Source of the DNA: Candidatus Phaeomarinobacter ectocarpi
GTDB taxonomy: Bacteria; Pseudomonadota; Alphaproteobacteria; CGMCC-115125
Length of the DNA: 64,000 bases
Assembly: GCF_000689395.1 (NCBI RefSeq)
Contig: NZ_HG966617.1
Span: forward strand, 1,064,753-1,128,752
Reading direction: 5' to 3'
The position numbers were made by a program, and so were the translations under genes. The notes under the pieces are model-generated. The model made no database searches and was not told the origin of the DNA. It saw nothing but the letters and a program-made list of their open reading frames with translations. The number at the start of each line of letters is the position of its first letter. The stretch's first letter is position 1. Of this stretch, positions 1-7,045 are shown piece by piece.

Positions 1-3
1 CCA

Positions 4-459
4 TCAGAACGTGTCCTTGATGCTGATGGCGATATCGTCATCGCCAAGCACATGAGCCATGTGGCGGAAATCGATGTCGCGAACGCGTACACACCCGAAC
101 GTGGGAACCAGGCGCTCGTTCCCGCGTCCACCATGGATGGCAAGACCGGTTCGACCGTTGTCCTTTGCTAGATGGGCGTCACCTGAGATGCCCTCCATGG
201 GTATCCAGCCAATGCCAAAGCGCTCGATCTCTTCTCGAAAAACAACACATTTGGTCGGCGCGTATTCGCCTGACGGTGTGTCCCCGTAGGGATATGTCGA
301 GTGCCGCAATGGGTTTCCCCTTTTTGCGGCGCGTTGGTTGTCGGCTTTGCCACGACACTCGATATCGGCCAAGAGCTGGTTGCCGTCCTCATCTAATACC
401 TTCAAGGTGCCGATGTTGAGGCGGTTCTCGGGCAGGCTGATTTCAATGCGTTTGGCCAT
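4..459 (-). CDS. L,D-transpeptidase-fold (YkuD-like) phage protein, probable lysis function
   Basis: This 151-residue protein carries a YkuD-type catalytic signature: His109 in AIHGG and Cys123 in FGCVRVRD, with the usual spacing. YkuD enzymes act on peptidoglycan stem peptides, cross-linking or exchanging them through the Cys nucleophile. No signal peptide is visible, so it would need a holin or similar release. It lies just downstream of the Mor-like activator, where Mu carries its lysis genes, so a role in host lysis or wall modification is inferred. The ATG at 459 was chosen because the upstream TTG extension (to 501) has no domain support. The ribosome site is weak. Confidence 0.72.
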   Translation of the reverse strand: MAKRIEISLPENRLNIGTLKVLDEDGNQLLADIECRGKADNQRAAKRGNPLRHSTYPYGDTPSGEYAPTKCVVFREEIERFGIGWIPMEGISGDAHLAKDNGRTGLAIHGGRGNERLVPTFGCVRVRDIDFRHMAHVLGDDDIAISIKDTF

Positions 460-552
460 GGTGGGTGATGCCCTGATCCGAAGGTGTGTTGACCCGCACA
501 ATCAATCGCAATCCCGCATTTTTACATGCCGACAGTTGTCGGGGGTTGCAGG

Positions 553-945
553 TCAGAACAGCGAAATTTGATCCCGGTCTTTGGTTTCAGACCTCATGGA
601 CTTAGCGATGCGCTCCACGGTGCGCACGTGGACATGGGCCCGCCGTGCGGCAGTGCTCTGGGATACGCCTTCCAAAAGCAGCTTTCGGATTTCCTGACGC
701 TTTGCTGCGTCATCGGCCATGGGTCCCAGCGGGACAAGCACCTGGCCATATCCAAGTTCGTCTAAGACCGCTTGAGCACGGGTGCGCCCAAGCAGCTGAA
801 CCAGGCGATGGTTTGTCCTCAGGGTCTGAGGCAGATACATCCGCTGACCACCCCATTCTTTGGCCACAAGCAATGCCGCATCCTTGCCCGCCGCGTCTGC
901 GACGCGAGCCAGAAGATCAGGCAGGTGCTCGTGGGTTTCAGCCAT
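553..945 (-). CDS. mor: Mor-family transcription activator (middle/late switch)
   Basis: The protein has 130 residues. The central WGGQRMYLP stretch (residues 31-39) and the C-terminal helix-turn-helix (about 88-112, with GVSQSTAARRAHVHVRTVERI split across the two helices) match the Mor/C family. In Mu, Mor activates the middle promoter and so leads to C and late genes. Its place between GemA and the lysis gene is exactly that of Mu mor. The ATG at 945 is preceded by GGTGG; a longer in-frame reading upstream runs through the + strand cassette and has no coding character. Its start faces the divergent + strand cassette at 1025 across a 79-bp region with an inverted repeat. Confidence 0.85.
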   Translation of the reverse strand: MAETHEHLPDLLARVADAAGKDAALLVAKEWGGQRMYLPQTLRTNHRLVQLLGRTRAQAVLDELGYGQVLVPLGPMADDAAKRQEIRKLLLEGVSQSTAARRAHVHVRTVERIAKSMRSETKDRDQISLF

Positions 946-978
946 GGTGCGGTTGCCACCTGGTAGACTGAAGAATCG

Positions 979-1009
979 AGTACAATGTGGGATTGTTTTT
1001 AGTTGTACT
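979..1009. promoter_or_regulatory. Inverted repeat in divergent mor/cassette promoter region
   Basis: Perfect 7-bp arms AGTACAA (979-985) and TTGTACT (1003-1009) are separated by 17 nt, between the start of the leftward mor-like gene (945) and the rightward cassette gene (1025). The first arm overlaps a TACAAT hexamer resembling a -10 box. An operator for a dimeric regulator controlling one or both divergent genes is the likely reading, but no binding protein is identified. Confidence 0.4.
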
Positions 1010-1024
1010 GAACGGAGCTTGCCG

Positions 1025-1882
1025 ATGGGAGAAAATGACATCGTCACGCAATGGTGGATTAACCGTCGAAGCACCATTTTTGATTTGCAGGAACCTTTGC
1101 AATTCTCGGCGGCAGAGACCCGGATCGCGTTGGTTATTCTCGTTCCTTTCATCCTTGCTGCTTTCGTGTATCTGGGAGTGACTGTGACCGCCGCACTCGC
1201 GGGCTCCAATCTTGACGCAGCTGGAGTCTTTCTTGGTGTGTGCGCCGTCTTTGCCGCATTCTGTGCTATAGCAATTGACCGACATCGGATCACGGTGAGG
1301 ACGGCAGCGGAGGCTAAAGTCGTGCGACTGGGGCTCGGCCCCGAGCTTATTGAGCAGATGCTCGTTTTCACCCGTGCGTGTACTCGAGCTGAGAGCAATT
1401 CTGAAAGTGCCAGTCGGCACGGAAGCCCGTCGGTGTTTGTTCACTCCGCATATAGCTATCTTCAACTCGAGGCCCCAAGTGACAGAGCCTACAGGTCGAT
1501 ATTGCCACTTATCGGCTCGCTTCCTGAACGGGACGTTGATCGTGTAACGACATGCGTTTCTGATCGAATGCGGTTCGAGCAAGAGGGTTTTCAAGGCCGG
1601 TGGCTGGATACAGTAGAAATCTGCAATGTTCTGACCAGCGCAGCATCTGCGGCTGCTGTTTCCACGCTCAGGGCAGGCGAGGCTCTTGCTGACGAATTTG
1701 ACTTTGAACAGGGCTGCATGCGTGCGCTTCAGATTATTAGAGATGCTGAGCTCGAAATGGAACTTCAGATGGGAACGCGGCACGTACATGAGTGTATAGA
1801 AACTGCGCTCGCAGGCATCGCGCGCAGACGGAGCAGTTGGGCCGAGGATGTGGTTGCCCGTTATGTAGAAGCCAATTCCTGA
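1025..1882 (+). CDS. Unrecognised two-TM membrane protein, prophage cassette gene 1
   Basis: The family of this 285-residue protein is not recognised. After about 30 polar residues there are two hydrophobic helices (about 33-57 and 64-84), then a cytosolic, mostly helical domain of about 195 residues rich in Arg and Glu (for example the stretch around EFDFEQGCMRALQIIRDAELE). The ATG at 1025 has a GGAG 8 bases upstream. It is transcribed against the phage early operon and is followed 39 bp later by a second protein of the same architecture, so the two probably form one operon. Position in a phage accessory slot suggests a moron: lysogenic conversion, superinfection exclusion or anti-phage defence. 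That is inference only. Confidence 0.75.
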   Translation: MGENDIVTQWWINRRSTIFDLQEPLQFSAAETRIALVILVPFILAAFVYLGVTVTAALAGSNLDAAGVFLGVCAVFAAFCAIAIDRHRITVRTAAEAKVVRLGLGPELIEQMLVFTRACTRAESNSESASRHGSPSVFVHSAYSYLQLEAPSDRAYRSILPLIGSLPERDVDRVTTCVSDRMRFEQEGFQGRWLDTVEICNVLTSAASAAAVSTLRAGEALADEFDFEQGCMRALQIIRDAELEMELQMGTRHVHECIETALAGIARRRSSWAEDVVARYVEANS

Positions 1883-1921
1883 AGAGAGTTCACAGCTTTG
1901 ATTGACAAAGGTAGGGGCTGA

Positions 1922-2677
1922 ATGAGGAAGCCAAATTGGCCGGAGCTTTCTATAGGGGGGCTTGCCGGGTTCTTTTTTGCCGTATTCGTTACGGGTGCCA
2001 TGTTCCCACCTGGTTGGACCGGCACGCTGGAAACTGCGGCTCCGCTGTTGGCCCCTGCTGCAGCAATCTTTATCGCGGCTTTTGCAGTCTGGCACAGTGA
2101 GATAAGCCGCCGCCGCGATCGAGATGAGGAACGAGAGGCTTTTCTCCCATTCGTGGCGCGCGAGATTGACTCGACCGTTACGAGCGCAATCAATTTTTCC
2201 AAAGGTGTCCCCACTACCAAGAATCCTTGGACGGACGCTGAAGATGTCCAGCTCGCGAGGCTCGAGATGCGTGTATTGATGCTCTTTGGCACGGATGATC
2301 GACCGAGCATCGCCCATGCTGATCGGATCGGCGTACTTGGGAAAGACGCCGCAGACCTGACTTTTCGAATACACTCCATGATCCACGGTGCTGCAGTAGC
2401 CTCGATGCGACTCTGCCTTGCGCGGGGAGCGATGCCGAGCGTTGAGACGTTCGATGTTTTCCGCCATGCGGTCGGTAGCGCGGTAGTTATGCGTTGCTGC
2501 CTTGCTGGCGCGATATTTGGACGAGTCAATTTTGATTCTGCTAGTCGGGATGACATTCGCGACACTCTGCTGGTACTTGGCATTGCTGGCACAGGAGAAC
2601 CCCGCGCAGACCTCAAAGCCATCGCAGAACACTGCGATGCAATGCACTGGTATGATACGTGGAGTTCGACATTTTAG
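1922..2677 (+). CDS. Unrecognised two-TM membrane protein, prophage cassette gene 2
   Basis: This 251-residue protein is not recognised. Two hydrophobic helices (about 10-30 and 36-57) are followed by a strongly charged segment (EISRRRDRDEEREAF, about 59-73) that probably marks the cytosolic side, then about 175 residues with no known motif. The ATG at 1922 is preceded by GGTAGGGG. It shares layout (two N-terminal helices, cytosolic tail of similar size) with the gene just upstream but no obvious sequence identity. This suggests two partner proteins of a membrane complex. The next gene, gemA, converges from the other strand 59 bp away. Confidence 0.75.
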   Translation: MRKPNWPELSIGGLAGFFFAVFVTGAMFPPGWTGTLETAAPLLAPAAAIFIAAFAVWHSEISRRRDRDEEREAFLPFVAREIDSTVTSAINFSKGVPTTKNPWTDAEDVQLARLEMRVLMLFGTDDRPSIAHADRIGVLGKDAADLTFRIHSMIHGAAVASMRLCLARGAMPSVETFDVFRHAVGSAVVMRCCLAGAIFGRVNFDSASRDDIRDTLLVLGIAGTGEPRADLKAIAEHCDAMHWYDTWSSTF

Positions 2678-2736
2678 TTTCGATGCCGCGCTAGCGTTCC
2701 ATGAAGTGGGCGTGGCAGGAGAGCCGGTGCAGTGAG

Positions 2737-3339
2737 TCATTCGGCATGATCCTCTCCAGCTGGTCCAGCAGGCCCGTCGCCAAGCAGCTGCCGCATATTC
2801 ACGCTCGCCGCATCCAGTTCCTTGTCAGTCATCTGGTTCAGCTCGTCTCGGGTCGGCGGCGTGTCGTACCCTTCGTCTCGCAGTTCCTGAGCCAGCCAGA
2901 TTGCAAGGTGGTGCTTCGCGTCATGTCCATTGCTGGGCACGTCGAAGCCCGCCTTGGCGCACATGTCCTTGAGGGCTTCAATGACCTTGTTGGCGTCGTC
3001 CGGTGTGACCCAGCTCAGATCGCCGACAGGTTTACCGGTCTGCCGGGCTGTGAAGGCAAGCAACGCGCGGTCCTGTGGATTGCGCACAACACGCAGGCAC
3101 CAAAGCGTAATCCAAAGCGCACGCATCTTCGGCAGCTGCGCCGGGTACTTTTTCTTTTGCTTCACGTGAAACCCTTTGGCCTTCATTTCATCGACGACCA
3201 GGGCAAGTTGTTTGTCGTTGCAGTCTGCAGCGGACCGGTGACCGGTCACGCGCTCAAGCAGGCCGCGATAGGTTTCGTCGTCCAGGCCGAGCTCGCGCTT
3301 TCCTACATGGACTTTCTTTATGAGGTTACTCCGGGTCAT
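2737..3339 (-). CDS. gemA: GemA/gp16-family phage protein (DUF1018)
   Basis: The protein has 200 residues. The opening segment (MTRSNLIKKVHVGKRELGLDD) and the DETYRGLLERVTGH stretch are typical of Mu gp16/GemA. In Mu, GemA modulates host gene expression and DNA supercoiling; its exact mechanism is not settled. The start overlaps the stop of the methyltransferase gene (ATGA), so translation is probably coupled. It is the last gene of the early operon before the opposite-strand cassette and Mor, matching the Mu order gemA-mor. Confidence 0.85.
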   Translation of the reverse strand: MTRSNLIKKVHVGKRELGLDDETYRGLLERVTGHRSAADCNDKQLALVVDEMKAKGFHVKQKKKYPAQLPKMRALWITLWCLRVVRNPQDRALLAFTARQTGKPVGDLSWVTPDDANKVIEALKDMCAKAGFDVPSNGHDAKHHLAIWLAQELRDEGYDTPPTRDELNQMTDKELDAASVNMRQLLGDGPAGPAGEDHAE

Positions 3340-3998
3340 AGGATCATCTCCGGCTTCGTATCGCGGTAGAGCCGCCCCATGACGGTGCCGGCCGGCTGGC
3401 CAGCTTCCCAGACGAACCAGCCGTGTGCGGTGGCGGACCCCGTCTTCCTGTCTGCAGGTGGAATATCAAACCGCCAGCAGGTGGCTCGCTCGCCGCAGAT
3501 GTAGACGCGTTGTGGCGGGTGCTCGTCCCACCAGGTACGGCGGACATCGCTTTCCCAAAATGCCCATCTTTGGAAGCAGACAATCTTGCGGGCACCAAGT
3601 TGGATGGCCTTCTCAACGAACTCGCAGGCCTTGGAAAATGGTGGGTTCATGAAAACAGTGAAGTCGCCGGGAACGTCCAACGCCTCGGCCGACAGAAAGT
3701 CCCGCTGCGCTGCCTGGCCTTTGAAGCCCCAATGGGCGATGTCCCAGGCCACAGTCCAATACCCGACATCACGCGCGGCGTTTGTCAGAACGCCAGTTCC
3801 GCAACACGGGTCTAGAACATTGGTGGTCAGCAGCTCGGCATTGAGAATGGCCTTGGCTGCCCATGGGTCGGTTTCAAAGCATTCGAGCTTGCGGGCCTGG
3901 TCTTCGAGATCTTCGAAGCCATCAGACAGAAGCGCACCTGGGAGGTGGTCACCGGCAGGCTTGCGGGAATTCGGCAGGTTGTTGAACAGGGGTTCCAT
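3336..3998 (-). CDS. Phage SAM-dependent DNA methyltransferase
   Basis: The protein has 220 residues, with SAM-binding motif I at 63-69 (DPCCGTG) and catalytic motif IV at 118-121 (NPPF), as in N6-adenine/N4-cytosine DNA methyltransferases. An FETDPWAAKAIL segment just before motif I is common in phage-encoded members. No target-recognition domain of any size is visible, so specificity cannot be read. It probably protects phage DNA from host restriction, a role Mu fills with the unrelated Mom. The gene overlaps its neighbours at both ends, so it is expressed early. Confidence 0.8.
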   Translation of the reverse strand: MEPLFNNLPNSRKPAGDHLPGALLSDGFEDLEDQARKLECFETDPWAAKAILNAELLTTNVLDPCCGTGVLTNAARDVGYWTVAWDIAHWGFKGQAAQRDFLSAEALDVPGDFTVFMNPPFSKACEFVEKAIQLGARKIVCFQRWAFWESDVRRTWWDEHPPQRVYICGERATCWRFDIPPADRKTGSATAHGWFVWEAGQPAGTVMGRLYRDTKPEMIL

Positions 3999-4378
3999 CA
4001 GCGGACATCCTTTTCTGCATCAAGGTGATGCACAGCGGTGAGGGTGAGCGCGCAGCGCAGCTGCTCCATGGCTTGCTCTGGCGACAGCGATCCACCGCCT
4101 GCTTCCATGCGATTGTTAAAGTGAGGTGTGAGTTGGTTGCCGGGAACGCCGAGCGACAGGGCCAGCTCCAGAGCGGCCTTGTGGACGGCTATGGCGCAGA
4201 CCTGACGAGGTGTGCCGCGTCCTGCCGGCGTGTCGGAGACGCGGCCTGCTAGAGCCCGTGTGGCGCTTTGAAGGACATCCATCAAATGCTGGCGCTTGTC
4301 GCCGCGCAGGCAGGCGCGCAACGGCATCACTGCGAAGCAGAGTTCTTCAAGCGCGCTATGGAGCGGACCGCGCGTCAT
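3998..4378 (-). CDS. Hypothetical Mu-like early protein
   Basis: This 126-residue protein has no recognised family. It is soluble, largely helical and without Cys clusters or membrane segments. Its stop overlaps the start of the methyltransferase gene by one base (TGATG) and its start lies one base from the stop of the zinc-finger gene upstream. It is therefore clearly part of the translationally coupled early operon. Confidence 0.65.
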   Translation of the reverse strand: MTRGPLHSALEELCFAVMPLRACLRGDKRQHLMDVLQSATRALAGRVSDTPAGRGTPRQVCAIAVHKAALELALSLGVPGNQLTPHFNNRMEAGGGSLSPEQAMEQLRCALTLTAVHHLDAEKDVR

Positions 4379-4379
4379 T

Positions 4380-4871
4380 TCAGTGGCCTACCGAGAGAGG
4401 GTCATCGAAGGGCGTGTAGCTTTCGGCAGCAAGGTCGCGGCAGTCGTTGCACATCCGATGGTGATGGCCACTCGATATGAAGGGCGTCTTGCAGGTCATG
4501 CACTTTTTCGGGCCCGCGCCGTCGTGGCCGCGCGTCACATTGACCGCCTTGCTGGTGCCATGTGGGCTATGGCGCCAGGGCAGTGACCAGGCATCATGCT
4601 GCTTGGAGTAAAACCGCGACGGCAGGGGACGGCCGGATTTGCTCTTGCGGTTGCGCTCGATGCGAATGTGGCCAAGCGCGGCGAGCCGGTCGAGCGAACC
4701 TTCCGCCTGGGCAAACTCACAGCCGCATTGCGCAGCCAACTCTGAAATCGACGGCGCTGTCGCTGACGCGCGGCACAGATCATTAATCAACGTGAGCAGC
4801 GCGCCGTCATATCCGCGAAGGGCAACGCGGCTCGGATTGTGCCGTGTGAATGAAGCTTGTGCGATGGGCAT
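4380..4871 (-). CDS. Winged-helix protein with C-terminal CxxC zinc finger
   Basis: In this 163-residue protein, residues about 20-85 read as a winged-helix domain (ISELAAQCGCEFAQAEGSL helix pair, then GHIRIERN as the wing). The C-terminus holds two pairs of cysteines, C124/C127 (CMTC) and C141/C144 (CNDC), with intervening histidines, a likely Zn ribbon. A DNA-binding role in phage early regulation or replication is inferred. A GGAGGG lies upstream of the ATG at 4871. Confidence 0.65.
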   Translation of the reverse strand: MPIAQASFTRHNPSRVALRGYDGALLTLINDLCRASATAPSISELAAQCGCEFAQAEGSLDRLAALGHIRIERNRKSKSGRPLPSRFYSKQHDAWSLPWRHSPHGTSKAVNVTRGHDGAGPKKCMTCKTPFISSGHHHRMCNDCRDLAAESYTPFDDPLSVGH

Positions 4872-4873
4872 GG

Positions 4874-5152
4874 CTATTCAGTCCCTCCGCAAACAAGTTC
4901 GCGGAGCCAGCGGCCTGCTTCAGTCGCGTTGCCAACCTTGCGGCGGGGCGTGCCGTCCGAGGCTAGACGGGCTTCGAGGACCTTGGTTGCTTGCAGTCGG
5001 ATGGCGTGCTTGTTGAGGTCGCGTGCCTTCGCTTCACGGAAGAGGGTCGACTTTTCCGCATCCAGCGCTACCTTCTCGTAGTCGATCGACGCGATGCGAA
5101 CCGCAAAGGCGTGGCCGGAGTTGGGGAGCGGACTATTGGGGCGATCGGTCAT
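4874..5152 (-). CDS. Small coiled-coil protein, divergent relative of the adjacent GapR-like protein
   Basis: This 92-residue protein has no assigned family. Residues 19-52 align without gaps to residues 21-54 of the neighbouring GapR-like protein, with 11 of 34 identical (pattern RI..I..E...L.A.K....REA) and many conservative changes. It overlaps that gene by ATGA. A duplicated and diverged GapR-type dimerisation helix is the simplest explanation. A heteromer with the neighbour is possible but unproven. Confidence 0.6.
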   Translation of the reverse strand: MTDRPNSPLPNSGHAFAVRIASIDYEKVALDAEKSTLFREAKARDLNKHAIRLQATKVLEARLASDGTPRRKVGNATEAGRWLRELVCGGTE

Positions 5153-5454
5153 GTGTCGCCGCCCTCACGTGTACGTACGCGCGTAGCAACTGCCGTGCCA
5201 GATTTGCCCCGCAAAATGCTGTGGTACAAATCCACAATACTGCGACGTTCGTGGAACGCCTCCGGGTCTTGCTTGCGCTCCGACATGCACTGGCGCAGCG
5301 CCTTTACATCAAAACCCATTCCTCGCGCTTCGCGATACACGTCTGCTTTGTCCGCATTCAGCCCGGTGATTTCTTCCTCTATGCGTTCAACACGCGAGAC
5401 GAGTGCGCGGAGTTGACCTTCAGCGCCGGAGTTATGTCCTTGCTTGGCCACCAT
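5149..5454 (-). CDS. GapR-like (DUF2312/UPF0335) nucleoid-associated protein, phage-borne
   Basis: The protein has 101 residues. After GHNSGAEGQLRALVSRVERI comes the family's long helix and the REARGMGFDVKALRQ segment, then the helix ending IVDLYHSIL. Host GapR of Caulobacter binds overtwisted, AT-rich DNA and is needed for chromosome replication and transcription. Here the gene sits in the early operon of a transposing phage, with TAATG coupling to the DUF3164 gene upstream. It may assist replicative transposition or alter host DNA topology. Confidence 0.82.
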   Translation of the reverse strand: MVAKQGHNSGAEGQLRALVSRVERIEEEITGLNADKADVYREARGMGFDVKALRQCMSERKQDPEAFHERRSIVDLYHSILRGKSGTAVATRVRTREGGDT

Positions 5455-6068
5455 TACGCACCTGCCATATCGAGAGAGATTTGGCGGTACTTGTCGGTCT
5501 CGCCAATCCGTTCATAAATGCGGATGTAGCTCCGCGTCCCATGGACCGTGACTGCATCCGAGATCGCCTCCATGGCGCGTTTCCATTTCGGGTCGTCGAT
5601 CTCCAGCTTGCGCAGGCCGAGGACGCGCTGAGTATCTATGCGCCCCTTGTTGACCTGAAACGCATCGTTGACGAGCACCTTGATCTTGTCGTCCGCACCG
5701 CCTGACCATTCGGCGATGCATTCATCGATCAGCGCCTTGGCAGCCTGCAGACCCTCGTCGAAGGTGATCAGTTCTGAGATGGCGCGGAGCACGCGGTACT
5801 TGCCATCGAAAGACGTCAGCTGGACATTGCCCTTACGACCGCCAAGCTTCACGTCATAGCGCTCTGCCGACAGGTCGAGGAATGCTTGGATTTCATCAAA
5901 GATTTGCGATTTGAACGCTGCGATCGCCCGGTTGAGGTCCGCTGCCTCTTCCACAACAGCGAGTACAAGTGCGTCGCGTTCTTTGTCGATAGGTTTGACC
6001 AGACTTTCAGGCACCAACTTGCCAGTAGAGTCCTGCATGTAGCCATCTGGAATTTGCTTCTGTGTCAT
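5454..6068 (-). CDS. DUF3164 family phage protein
   Basis: This 204-residue protein matches the DUF3164 family of Mu-like phages (opening MTQKQIPDGYMQDSTGKLVP, later DPKWKRAMEAISDAV and GTRSYIRIYER). Its function is unknown. The ATG at 6068 has GGAG eight bases upstream and overlaps the stop of the upstream gene (ATGA). The same frame stays open to a TTG at 6170 and the added 34 residues look coding, so the true start is slightly open to question. Confidence 0.8.
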   Translation of the reverse strand: MTQKQIPDGYMQDSTGKLVPESLVKPIDKERDALVLAVVEEAADLNRAIAAFKSQIFDEIQAFLDLSAERYDVKLGGRKGNVQLTSFDGKYRVLRAISELITFDEGLQAAKALIDECIAEWSGGADDKIKVLVNDAFQVNKGRIDTQRVLGLRKLEIDDPKWKRAMEAISDAVTVHGTRSYIRIYERIGETDKYRQISLDMAGA

Positions 6069-6451
6069 GACGAGCTCCGAAGTGTCTGTCGCTGTGAAAA
6101 CATTGTTCGCCACCACCGGGTCAGCTGCCGTAGCGGCCGGGCACGTCTGTCCGGTGAAGACGTCGACCAACGTGGCGCGGCTTTGAGGGCGGCGGCGGTT
6201 GCATCGACAGTGTCGAGCTGAGTGCGCAGGGCCTCGTAGCTGACCTGCACATCACGCGACGTGTCGCCACTGCCATTCAGAGCATTGGCCAGCTCAACGG
6301 CTTCGCAGTGGCGGCGAGACGCCGAGCAGAGGCCTTCGAGGACAAGGACCCGAATTGCCAGGGCGCGCTCTTCGTGAGGCATCAGCATCACGCGGCCGTT
6401 GTCGCGAATGGACACAGCAAGCGCAGCGGGATCAACGTAATGAGAGCTCAT
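6065..6451 (-). CDS. Hypothetical Mu-like early protein
   Basis: This 128-residue protein has no recognised family. The first ~92 residues (MSSHYVDPAALAVSIRDNG, then helical segments) look like normal coding sequence. The last ~35 residues are Arg/Ser/Trp-rich and overlap a different open frame that reads better. It starts four bases inside the upstream gene and ends overlapping the DUF3164 start. Confidence 0.55.
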   Translation of the reverse strand: MSSHYVDPAALAVSIRDNGRVMLMPHEERALAIRVLVLEGLCSASRRHCEAVELANALNGSGDTSRDVQVSYEALRTQLDTVDATAAALKAAPRWSTSSPDRRARPLRQLTRWWRTMFSQRQTLRSSS

Positions 6452-6666
6452 GCGGCACCTCCATTCCACGGGTCGTGAGGGCGCTGCTTGCGTGCTTGGA
6501 AGGTCACAACATTGTCGGATGGCGGCCGCGCTTCGAGGGCGCGCACTTCCTGCACCAGGCCGCGCAGCTCTCGCATCTCAGCCCGAAAGTCGCGCTCCTG
6601 CAGGTTGCTGTCGTCCTGGGCGCTCACCAGCCTGTCGATGGCTGCACTCATGCGATCACTGATCAT
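6448..6666 (-). CDS. Small hypothetical early phage protein
   Basis: The protein has 72 residues from the ATG at 6666 (MISDRMSAAIDRL). It contains one amphipathic helix of coiled-coil type (NLQERDFRAEMRELRGLVQ) and a basic, unstructured C-terminus. It overlaps the HTH gene upstream by 11 bp and the next gene by ATGA. The longer reading to 6819 falls inside the upstream gene and was rejected. Confidence 0.55.
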   Translation of the reverse strand: MISDRMSAAIDRLVSAQDDSNLQERDFRAEMRELRGLVQEVRALEARPPSDNVVTFQARKQRPHDPWNGGAA

Positions 6667-7045
6667 TGTCAGAGCCTTTCGTTTTGATACGGCTGTGGGG
6701 ACATCCCGACCGGCACGCGCGATGGAGGCGGGGCCGGATCGGGCTTTCGAAGGTGAGGTCTTTTTTCTGCTCACGCGCGCATTGATCGCGCCCGATTTCA
6801 CCAAGCACTGGGCATTCAAGTTTTTCGCCCATGAACTTGCCGCGCACCCGCTGCTCGATACGGTCCATCCGGCCTTTGTAGGTGTTGGACAGAACTTGGC
6901 TGACGATGCCTGCTGACAGGTCCAGCGCCTTGGCGATCTGGTTTTGGCTTGGGCCGGCGTCTACCTGCTCAGCGAGAGCCTCCACCCAATCTGGCGCATC
7001 GCCACCCCACGCCTTGCGTGCTTTGTTGAGCTTTGTTTCGGTCAT
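6656..7045 (-). CDS. HTH protein with four-cysteine C-terminal motif
   Basis: In this 129-residue protein, residues 34-56 (SQNQIAKALDLSAGIVSQVL) form a helix-turn-helix. Downstream the CPVLGEIGRDQC and CRSGCPH segments place Cys78, Cys89, Cys111 and Cys115 as a possible Zn or Fe-S site. This layout occurs in other alphaproteobacterial Mu-like phages. It is probably a DNA-binding early regulator. The start overlaps the stop of the winged-helix gene upstream by ATGA. Confidence 0.68.
   Translation of the reverse strand: MTETKLNKARKAWGGDAPDWVEALAEQVDAGPSQNQIAKALDLSAGIVSQVLSNTYKGRMDRIEQRVRGKFMGEKLECPVLGEIGRDQCAREQKKDLTFESPIRPRLHRACRSGCPHSRIKTKGSDNDQ

Noticed and set aside
946-1398. 150-residue N-terminal extension of the Mor-like protein
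   Set aside because: It covers the cassette promoter and gene 1, has low-complexity off-frame composition, and the Mor family starts near the ATG at 945.
938-2740. 600-codon open frame on the minus strand opposite the + strand cassette
   Set aside because: Composition is off-frame (rich in Arg, Ser, Cys), no family motif, no ribosome site; the + strand genes have clear membrane helices and Shine-Dalgarno sites.
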